A DNA stretch of 5,251 nt from Candidatus Tayloriibacteriota bacterium (lineage in GTDB: Bacteria; Patescibacteriota; Minisyncoccia; Phycocordibacterales; UBA11359). Positions 1-5,251 of the stretch are shown here, piece by piece. The first letter of the stretch is position 1, and every line of letters begins with the position of its first letter. The notes beneath the pieces are model-generated. The model was not told the origin of the DNA. It worked only from the letters and a program-made list of their open reading frames with translations, and made no database searches. Both the position numbers and the translations under genes were made by a program. The stretch spans positions 1 through 5,251 of the forward strand of contig DMQX01000098.1 of the NCBI GenBank assembly GCA_003455555.1, in the 5' to 3' direction.

Positions 1-213
<213 letters not shown>

Positions 214-216
214 TTA

Positions 217-765
217 TTAATAGTGGGCCTCGATACCTCTTTCAAGACGACGTAGAGATGGATCGCATGTATTATAACCGTAGGAATAAATATCTGTATA
301 GACTTTCAAGGGATTTCGCGTCAAACCTCCATTAATGGAACGGCTATCATTTGTGGTTTTTATAATTGTCACAATAGCACAGGTTTCTGCCGAAACACCC
401 GCCTGCAACTTTGGAACTTTAAAGCTGTAACTGTGTATAACAGCGCCACTATCGGTAGAGTCCGCCAATGTATCAGTCGTTATGGCCGGTGTAGCATTAT
501 TACAATCAAAAGTAACTGTGCTTGGCCATGTCCCAGTAGAACCGGGCACGAAAACACCCTTAATCTGATCCCAGTATAACGCACATTCCATACCGGAGTC
601 AGCGGCATAAAACGCAGTCTGGGACTCTTTACCAGCCGTTGCCAGTACCTGCTCCTTCAGCGCGATCGCGCCGATGGACATCGCTATGATCAGCAAAATA
701 CCCGCGGTCACTACCGCCACCAGAATCGTAAAGCCTTTTTGTTTTAATGAGTGAGTTTTGATCAT
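217..765 (-). CDS. PilX/GspK-like minor prepilin lacking Glu+5
   Basis: This 182-residue class III prepilin is probably a minor pilin of the tip or priming complex. The leader is 11 residues (MIKTHSLKQKG), with the peptidase site between G11 and F12, followed by a hydrophobic helix (about 12-36). The mature start reads FTILV, so position +5 is Val rather than the usual Glu. This is characteristic of GspK, which caps type II pseudopili. AFYAADSGMECALYWD (51-66) is a PilX-type signature. The C-terminal block with SYGYNTC (161-167) and RLERGIEAHY (173-182) resembles the end of PilX-like proteins seen in Patescibacteria. Cysteines 61, 88, 129 and 167 could form two disulfides. The protein is shorter than GspK and has no sign of GspK's large insertion, so PilX-like is the better name. 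The start is 3 nt after the stop of the preceding gene, suggesting translational coupling, and no Shine-Dalgarno site is seen. It ends in tandem TAA TAA. Confidence 0.85.
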   Translation of the reverse strand: MIKTHSLKQKGFTILVAVVTAGILLIIAMSIGAIALKEQVLATAGKESQTAFYAADSGMECALYWDQIKGVFVPGSTGTWPSTVTFDCNNATPAITTDTLADSTDSGAVIHSYSFKVPKLQAGVSAETCAIVTIIKTTNDSRSINGGLTRNPLKVYTDIYSYGYNTCDPSLRRLERGIEAHY

Positions 766-768
766 AAA

Positions 769-2160
769 TTAATTGCCATTTACAATAGCGCAGGTAGCAT
801 CTCCAAACGTATTATCAGCGCTAATGGGAGCAGATTTTAGGCTTACCGCCACACCTCCGTACCAGATCTGGGAAGAATAAGTATGAGTACCAACCAAAGC
901 TCCGGTATCGAAACTGTATAAATCCAAAGGAAGGCTGAAGCCAGATCCGCCCTCCCCAAGAGTAGTAGTTTCAGACACAACAATTTGACCTGTGCCGTTA
1001 TCATACACATTGCAAGTGTACGCACCGCCGTCAACAAATGTACCACTGCCTGGATCTGCGCCGCATGAAAATCCGGTCAGCCGGCAAGTCTGCGGTGTGC
1101 CAGTCATATCAGGAGGCGCTTCGAAATTAATGTTTGCCGTCATGGACATTGGGTTGCCTCCTGTGCCGCCACCATCTGGACAATATACTTGTGGAGCCAG
1201 CGTCTTTCGGCTGCCAACAGCTGTATCCGCTCCAGTTATCGGATCACTTTCAAATAATTGAGCCGAGAATGTATGAGTAGAGTTTAACTGCACATTATTC
1301 GTGTGTGTACCATAGACATTTGGCCAAGTGAGCTGGGTCGACACGGGAATCTGAGAATCACCCTCGTATATTTGACACCAATCACGGTTCCATGGGTTAT
1401 TTGGATCATTTACGTCAGTGGCAATATTTGCAACTCCACATCTAAAGTCCAGAGTACAAAGATACGGGTATTGCTGTTCGGAATTTTTATTTACCTCAAG
1501 AGAGGCGTTTATTGCCCCCGAAGCCGCAGGGTCCCCACCCGTTACATCCTCCAATTTAGCAATCTCGTAGTTCAACAAATTCGTGCTAACGGTATAGCTT
1601 CGAGGCAACGCATTATCAAACCAATTCATTGTCACCGTTACCTTTACCTCATCAGGGCCGGTAACTGGATCAATGTTGCCAACCGGCGATATTTTAACCA
1701 ATCTTTCAAATGAAGCACCTGTACCAACATCAGCACTCGCATTATAACTGTATGAGATGAAAGCCCCGGTACTAGAATCCATAAGCGGCCCTAAAAGTTT
1801 TTTTCCAACCTCGCTCTTTACCACAACAAAAGCACTGTCGAGCAACTCAGCATGAGGATCAACATAACAACCCACCGCACAAAGAGTCAGCAAATCACCT
1901 CCAATTGGAAGCGTCAGCCAAGGAACCGGGTCAGTAGTATATTGCGTATACGAATTTGCATCACGAACACTTTTAACATATTCGATCGCCTCTTGAGCCA
2001 GAAACACAGCGGTCACTTCATTGCGCTGATGGATCGAGGAGAAAAGTCCAGCCTGCACCAGAGCCAAAGGACCGGTAATAGCGATCATCAAAATACTGAC
2101 CGCGATGAGCGTCTCAATCAGAGAAAAACCATATTTGTTTTGGAGTGCGGATTTTTTCAT
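769..2160 (-). CDS. PilV/GspI-like minor prepilin with long C-terminal two-repeat extension
   Basis: This 463-residue prepilin is far longer than ordinary PilV/GspI proteins (roughly 120-200 residues). The leader MKKSALQNKYG is cleaved after G11. The mature protein starts FSLIE, with the canonical Glu+5, and has a hydrophobic helix to about residue 40. The region LAQEAIEYVKSVRD (54-67) is the usual PilV/GspI motif after the helix, and a globular pilin domain runs to about 200. A Gly/Ala/Pro linker (207-216) leads to two diverged repeats (about 216-327 and 338-457) separated by a glycine-rich linker (329-336). Cys94 and Cys98 are in the pilin part and eight more are in the extension. It starts 1 nt after the pilW-like stop and lacks a Shine-Dalgarno motif, so it probably depends on translational coupling. 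By analogy with the H-I-J-K complex it should sit at the fibre tip, where the extension would be exposed. The adhesin role is inference. Confidence 0.88.
   Translation of the reverse strand: MKKSALQNKYGFSLIETLIAVSILMIAITGPLALVQAGLFSSIHQRNEVTAVFLAQEAIEYVKSVRDANSYTQYTTDPVPWLTLPIGGDLLTLCAVGCYVDPHAELLDSAFVVVKSEVGKKLLGPLMDSSTGAFISYSYNASADVGTGASFERLVKISPVGNIDPVTGPDEVKVTVTMNWFDNALPRSYTVSTNLLNYEIAKLEDVTGGDPAASGAINASLEVNKNSEQQYPYLCTLDFRCGVANIATDVNDPNNPWNRDWCQIYEGDSQIPVSTQLTWPNVYGTHTNNVQLNSTHTFSAQLFESDPITGADTAVGSRKTLAPQVYCPDGGGTGGNPMSMTANINFEAPPDMTGTPQTCRLTGFSCGADPGSGTFVDGGAYTCNVYDNGTGQIVVSETTTLGEGGSGFSLPLDLYSFDTGALVGTHTYSSQIWYGGVAVSLKSAPISADNTFGDATCAIVNGN
790..1149 (-). repeat. Second (C-terminal) protein repeat of the PilV-like extension
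   Basis: Residues about 338-457 of the PilV-like protein. Landmarks in order are TANINFE (341-347), a CRLTGFSCG block (Cys359, Cys366), TCNVYDNG (Cys383), THTYSSQIW (425-433) and the closing Cys457. These match the first repeat in order and type, and the HT-to-final-Cys distance (His426 to Cys457) is 31 residues in both copies. The alternating hydrophobic pattern suggests a beta-sandwich (Ig-like) fold. The duplication is visible only in the protein; the DNA copies have diverged. Confidence 0.7.
1180..1515 (-). repeat. First protein repeat of the PilV-like extension
   Basis: Residues about 216-327 of the PilV-like protein. Landmarks in order are INASLEV (217-223), a CTLDFRCG block (Cys235, Cys241), WCQIYEG (Cys262), STHTFSAQLF (294-303) and the closing Cys327. 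His296 to Cys327 is 31 residues, the same spacing as in the second repeat. The insert between Cys241 and Cys262 is Asn/Asp/Pro-rich and slightly longer than in the partner repeat. The fold is inferred to be beta-rich; no known domain family is recognised by eye. Confidence 0.7.
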
Positions 2161-2161
2161 A

Positions 2162-2767
2162 TTATGGACAATTGGCGCGAACTGCTGCCGGCAAGGTAAT
2201 TTTACATAGACTCAAGTTTCGCTGCTCGACCATTGTTTCAATATTAAAATAGGACTTTTTTGCACCTGCTTGGGCATAGCCACTAATTGTCATAATAACC
2301 TGAGGTTGTTCCGTTTCGGTATCATTGGCCCCCACGACATTGAAATTAACATTTTGTATTCGGACTTCCTGAGCAGTCAGACGGACGCAGTGGTCGTCGG
2401 CCAAACCATTAACACACCTGTAGATTGTACCAGTATCGCTTCCTGAATCTTTTCTAAAGTCATAAATTATTGTGTCGACACCAAGTCGATCCAAAAACGC
2501 GAACCTCGTACCGTATAAACACGATTGAGATGCACCGGTAAAGCCGCAGTCGTATGTCGTACCATATCTGATATTCCTGGACATTGTGTCGAGGGCACTG
2601 TTCAGATTGTCCATAACAGACTTGAGTGCTTGCGAAGTTTTATTAGCACTGATAACACTGAAGATCGCTCCAGTTGCGATAACCATAATGATACTAAAAA
2701 CAAAAACCGCCACGAGCATCTCGATCAAAGTGAAGCCTTTAGTTTTTTTTGCGCCGGAAAATTTCAT
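2162..2767 (-). CDS. PilW/GspJ-like minor prepilin
   Basis: This 201-residue prepilin resembles the J (PilW) component of the pseudopilus or pilus tip complex. The leader is 11 residues (MKFSGAKKTKG), cleaved after G11. The mature start FTLIE keeps Glu+5 (E16), and the hydrophobic helix runs to about residue 40. LNSALDTMSRNIRYG (55-69) matches the GspJ pattern of a long amphipathic helix ending in an arginine-containing segment. KSYFNIETMVEQRNL (171-185) matches the family's final strand before a conserved Arg. Six cysteines fall in pairs by spacing (74/83, 118/127, 188/200), which suggests three surface disulfide loops. It begins 12 nt after the gspH-like stop, without a Shine-Dalgarno motif, and its TAA is only 1 nt before the pilV-like ATG. 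An A8 run lies in the codons for the leader lysines. Confidence 0.87.
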   Translation of the reverse strand: MKFSGAKKTKGFTLIEMLVAVFVFSIIMVIATGAIFSVISANKTSQALKSVMDNLNSALDTMSRNIRYGTTYDCGFTGASQSCLYGTRFAFLDRLGVDTIIYDFRKDSGSDTGTIYRCVNGLADDHCVRLTAQEVRIQNVNFNVVGANDTETEQPQVIMTISGYAQAGAKKSYFNIETMVEQRNLSLCKITLPAAVRANCP

Positions 2768-2779
2768 AATAATTTTGGA

Positions 2780-3457
2780 CTAGCCACCGACCTGAACAGG
2801 CTGAACTGAAATTTGACCGGTAGAATCAACCACGATCTTTTTCTTAAGCGTACGATCACTGTTGCTCAAAAAGATCTGAACCTCGCTGATCGTATCGTCG
2901 CGGTCGTTTCCGTTTACTGAAAAGGTCGCTTCAGGGTCAGGCCTCTTAAATGTGATATCGAGCGTTGTGATAATCGGACTGCTTAGATCTGGATTGCAGG
3001 TGCTAGCAGGATAGCGCACCACGCATAATCCACTGATCTTGATACCTCTTTGAAACGTGAAAGACTGCAGGACAGTATCGACGGGTTCACCAGCCTTGTT
3101 AAACACACGATCTCCATCTCGGTAGCTAGTACTCACCCCGCCACTATCGGCAAAAAGTAGAAACGGTGGCGCAGGCGGTACAGGATTTATTTCAAAATGG
3201 ACACCATAAGGACTACTAAAACTTAGACTCTCGACTGTGGCAGTGCTGATAGAGGCATTTGCACCACTCCCCGTTTCGCGCACCGCGACACCATACACCT
3301 GTGCCTGACGGATCGTGAGCGACATATCGTAGGCGAAAGCACTCAGGATCGAATTTTCATTAAATTTATTATAGTTGAAAAGCACCACCGCCGTCATGAT
3401 CATCATAATTGTGACCGTGACCATGAGTTCAATGAGAGTGAATCCTTTTTTTTTCAT
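2780..3457 (-). CDS. GspH/FimT-like minor prepilin
   Basis: This 225-residue prepilin is probably the H (FimT/FimU) component that links the tip complex to the filament. The leader is MKKKG with cleavage after G5. The mature N-terminus FTLIELMVTVTIMMIMTAV has Glu+5 (E10). The helix continues into the GspH/FimT signature FAYDMSLTIRQAQVYGVAVR (41-60). The C-terminal half is beta-rich and ends in VVDSTGQIS (209-217), a typical closing strand for this family. Cys145 and Cys154 could form one disulfide loop. A short proline-rich segment (NPVPPAPPF, 91-99) looks like a surface loop. The start is 6 nt after the pilD stop and has no Shine-Dalgarno site. Codons 2 to 4 lie in an A9 run, a possible slippage site. 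It is longer than many FimT/GspH proteins but within the family's range. Confidence 0.87.
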   Translation of the reverse strand: MKKKGFTLIELMVTVTIMMIMTAVVLFNYNKFNENSILSAFAYDMSLTIRQAQVYGVAVRETGSGANASISTATVESLSFSSPYGVHFEINPVPPAPPFLLFADSGGVSTSYRDGDRVFNKAGEPVDTVLQSFTFQRGIKISGLCVVRYPASTCNPDLSSPIITTLDITFKRPDPEATFSVNGNDRDDTISEVQIFLSNSDRTLKKKIVVDSTGQISVQPVQVGG

Positions 3458-3463
3458 ATTGTG

Positions 3464-4276
3464 CTATTGCAAAAATGAGCCGATTAGGAGAAGGTCGAAG
3501 CCGGAAAAGAATACAATCAAAATTCCCAGAATGAGGAACGGCGCGAATGGAAGCTCACTCTTCATTGTAAGGCTATTTCGGGCAAAAAACAATCCTAATT
3601 TTGTGCGTGAAAACCAAGCAGAAGACGCGAGTTTTTGGAGGGCCAAATATGCTACACCAAAGATCGCACCGGTCCAGAAACCGACCACAATAGCCGTCAA
3701 ACCAAGCTCAAAACCTAGAAAAGCCCCGATACCAATGGCCAGTTTACCGTCCCCTAACCCGATCCAACGACCGTCAGAAATTTTCCAGAGTAAGTAAAAC
3801 GGGATATAGAAAATAAAACCGGCCAAAATGTTTAACAACGAAAAATTGCCAGTTTGCAAAAAGATGGCTAACATTTTCAATAGTCCGACAACAACAAATA
3901 TCGTCACCAATCCATCCGGAATTATTTTGTGCCGGATATCGTACACTGTCATGACAATGAGCAGACCAAAAACGACCAAGTCAAATGGTAACGCTATCGA
4001 AAAACCGTCGACATAGAAAAGGGCTAGGAACAAAATCGCCGTGATAAATTCTACCAGTGGATATTGCCAGGCAATCTTGCTTTTGCAGGTGCGGCAGCGA
4101 CCCCGAAAAGCCAAGAAACTGAAGATTGGAAACATATCGAACCATTGCAGCTGGCGCCCGCAAGAAAAGCATTGTGACCGTCCATTTATGGACATCCCAG
4201 TATTGTATCGATAGATTACGACATTCAGGAAACTGCCGATGCAAGCTCCAAAAAGAAAAAAGAACAATTGAAACAT
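3464..4276 (-). CDS. pilD: Prepilin peptidase / N-methyltransferase (PilD/GspO, A24 family)
   Basis: This integral membrane aspartic protease removes the leader peptides of type IV prepilins on the cytoplasmic face of the membrane and N-methylates the new first residue. The 270 residues have the full-length bifunctional layout. The N-terminal signature GACIGSFLNVVIYR spans 10-23. A cytoplasmic zinc-binding loop has Cys36/Cys39 and Cys61/Cys64 (two CxxC pairs), the arrangement linked to the methyltransferase half. The A24 catalytic aspartates are D113, in YDIRHKIIPD (112-121), and D176, in GLGD (173-176). Several hydrophobic segments fill the rest. All six prepilins visible here are plausible substrates, five of them with a visible G|F cleavage site. 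The gene starts 5 nt after the GspG-like prepilin stop, with no Shine-Dalgarno motif, and lies between the filament-type and minor pilins, so its product is likely made along with its substrates. Confidence 0.96.
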   Translation of the reverse strand: MFQLFFFLFGACIGSFLNVVIYRYNTGMSINGRSQCFSCGRQLQWFDMFPIFSFLAFRGRCRTCKSKIAWQYPLVEFITAILFLALFYVDGFSIALPFDLVVFGLLIVMTVYDIRHKIIPDGLVTIFVVVGLLKMLAIFLQTGNFSLLNILAGFIFYIPFYLLWKISDGRWIGLGDGKLAIGIGAFLGFELGLTAIVVGFWTGAIFGVAYLALQKLASSAWFSRTKLGLFFARNSLTMKSELPFAPFLILGILIVFFSGFDLLLIGSFLQ

Positions 4277-4281
4277 AATTT

Positions 4282-4755
4282 TTAGTGTACAAACGAATCT
4301 GGACTGGTTACATCATAGGTTTTGTTCGTAAAAGGAAAATCTGTTCCACCTGCACATGTAGTCAAACCGGTGGTCGGCACAGCTGAAGTAACCTTGGTGT
4401 CATTCTCCAACTCCGCGCCTAGGTGATAGCTTGCTCCGCAAGTGCCACCAGAAAACTCAAGCGGCACATATTTATAATCGGCTTTCGTACTTGGATCATG
4501 CGGCAAAACTGAAGTAGAAATGATACCCTTCGAGATCAAACTGTCTGAACCCACGTCCAGTGATGTTGGATATACGCCATACTGCGCCATATATGATTCA
4601 AGCTTGACCTGGATCAGCAGGATATCAGTTTTGCGCTGATTGTCGCGCGCAACTTTTTTTGCCGACACACCCGCAGCTATAGCAATAGATACCAAAATTA
4701 TGATAATCGCCACAACGATCATGATTTCGACCAAAGTAAAGCCTCGTTTTTTCAT
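4282..4755 (-). CDS. Type IV prepilin, GspG-like
   Basis: This 157-residue prepilin is probably a structural subunit of the filament. The leader is MKKRG with cleavage between G5 and F6. The mature start FTLVE has Glu+5 (E10), and the hydrophobic helix runs to about residue 28, followed by the basic stretch SAKKVARDNQRK (31-42). The globular part has the GspG-like pattern: a YMAQYGVYPTSL helix end (55-66), ISKGIIS, LPHDPST (84-90) and a Tyr-rich strand YKYVPLE (94-100). Cys106 and Cys134 probably make one disulfide loop. I start at ATG 4755-4753 because it gives the canonical leader. An upstream in-frame TTG at 4770 would only add five residues ahead of it, and neither start has a Shine-Dalgarno motif. 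It lies 25 nt after the preceding pilin. Major versus minor status cannot be decided from sequence. Confidence 0.9.
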   Translation of the reverse strand: MKKRGFTLVEIMIVVAIIIILVSIAIAAGVSAKKVARDNQRKTDILLIQVKLESYMAQYGVYPTSLDVGSDSLISKGIISTSVLPHDPSTKADYKYVPLEFSGGTCGASYHLGAELENDTKVTSAVPTTGLTTCAGGTDFPFTNKTYDVTSPDSFVH

Positions 4756-4780
4756 GAAATTTATATGCAAATATATTTAC

Positions 4781-5251
4781 TTAGTTTCCACATACAGCGT
4801 TGGCACTACCGCTAACTTGAGTGTTATTTATTACATAAACTTGACTAGCACCCATCAGGAAGTAATTGCCAGGATCTGCGACGGGTGTTGTTGATTTTTT
4901 GGAAACACCCGAACTGTCGACACACCAAATAAGTGCATTCGCCTTCACGGCAATTGCATAATAATTGGAGCCAATACTCCATATCATGTGATCATAAGAG
5001 CCGGTTGTACCTTTGGTAAGATTACTAATATCGGCCAGAACCTTAACCCCTCCTGCAAAAGAATCACCAAGAAAATTATTTGTTACGGTGCCAGTAACAT
5101 CTGGCTGTGATACAGAAGCGGTGTTCGTATAACCATCATTGGATGCGGCAAAAATCTCGGCCACGGAACGTAGACTCGCCATTTCGCTGGTTACTCGTGC
5201 ATCGTTCGCCTTTTTCCTGGCACCGCTTAGTGATGCCAATACGATTGCGGA
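4781..5251 (-). CDS. Type IV pilin-like protein, 5' end cut by window edge
   Basis: The 156 residues present run into the right edge with the frame open, so the leader, cleavage site and most of the N-terminal helix are missing. What remains begins at the end of a pilin helix, SAIVLASLSGARKKANDARV. This is the standard transition from membrane helix to basic amphipathic helix in Patescibacteria-style pilins. An in-frame TTG at 5239-5237 is not a real start, because the hydrophobic residues before it belong to the helix. The globular part contains ASNDGYTN (36-43), the strand DHMIWSIGSNYYAIAVK (87-103) and IWCVDSSGVSK (108-118), and ends near SGSANAVCGN. Cys110 and Cys154 could close a C-terminal D-region-like disulfide loop. 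It is probably a main filament subunit because it stands first among the pilins. More pilus genes (assembly ATPases, PilC) are expected upstream, but this cannot be seen. Confidence 0.88.
   Translation of the reverse strand, partial: SAIVLASLSGARKKANDARVTSEMASLRSVAEIFAASNDGYTNTASVSQPDVTGTVTNNFLGDSFAGGVKVLADISNLTKGTTGSYDHMIWSIGSNYYAIAVKANALIWCVDSSGVSKKSTTPVADPGNYFLMGASQVYVINNTQVSGSANAVCGN

Noticed and set aside
992..1261. Plus-strand open frame of 89 codons inside the pilV-like gene, and similar plus-strand frames elsewhere
   Set aside because: The translations show no recognisable motif and lie opposite clearly coding pilin sequence, so they are antisense shadows.
3981..4292. Minus-strand open frame of 103 codons overlapping pilD
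   Set aside because: It is out of frame with pilD, whose catalytic and zinc motifs are intact, and its own translation matches nothing recognisable.
4756..4770. Upstream TTG start for the GspG-like prepilin
   Set aside because: It adds five residues ahead of a canonical MKKRG leader and uses a rare start codon without a ribosome binding site. The ATG at 4755 fits the family far better.
4756..4780. AT-rich 25-nt gap upstream of the GspG-like gene as a promoter
   Set aside because: A TATAAA-like string is present only a few bases from the ATG, which leaves no room for a normal leader, and there is no convincing -35 element. A/T-rich pre-start sequence is common to the other pilus gene starts here.

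Overview
The window most resembles a fragment of a Candidate Phyla Radiation (Patescibacteria, probably Parcubacteria-like) genome. The evidence is the style of the pilins (short MKK[R/K]G leaders, AADSGMECALYWD in the PilX-like protein, IWCVDSSG in the first pilin), the tightly packed single-strand operon, and the absence of recognisable Shine-Dalgarno sites. This assignment is inference from protein style, not from a marker gene. Standard translation leaves every frame open, so UGA is not read as a sense codon in these genes, which argues against a Gracilibacteria/SR1-type code.

Everything lies on the minus strand and reads right to left as one apparent operon of eight genes. In transcription order these are: a type IV pilin-like gene cut by the right edge (5251-4781), a GspG-like prepilin (4755-4282), the prepilin peptidase PilD/GspO (4276-3464), a GspH/FimT-like prepilin (3457-2780), a PilW/GspJ-like prepilin (2767-2162), a PilV/GspI-like prepilin with a long two-repeat C-terminal extension (2160-769), a PilX/GspK-like prepilin lacking Glu+5 (765-217), and the first 64 codons of NAD-dependent DNA ligase ligA (192-1, cut by the left edge). 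Gaps between genes are 1 to 25 nt, and no promoter or hairpin terminator is visible between them.

Together the genes encode the fibre side of a type IV pilus or pilus-like machine. Two filament-type pilins are followed by the inner-membrane peptidase that would process all six prepilins, then by the four minor-pilin types (H, J, I, K) that in type II secretion and type IV pili prime assembly and sit at the tip. The assembly ATPases and platform protein (PilB/PilT/PilC/PilM) are not here and would be expected upstream, beyond position 5251.

The most unusual feature is the 463-residue PilV-like protein. About 250 residues follow its pilin domain and form two diverged, cysteine-patterned beta-type repeats, making it a candidate tip adhesin. 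Other points worth attention are the even cysteine count in every exported pilin as seen, the lack of Shine-Dalgarno motifs at all seven visible starts, and ligA at the tail of a pilus operon.
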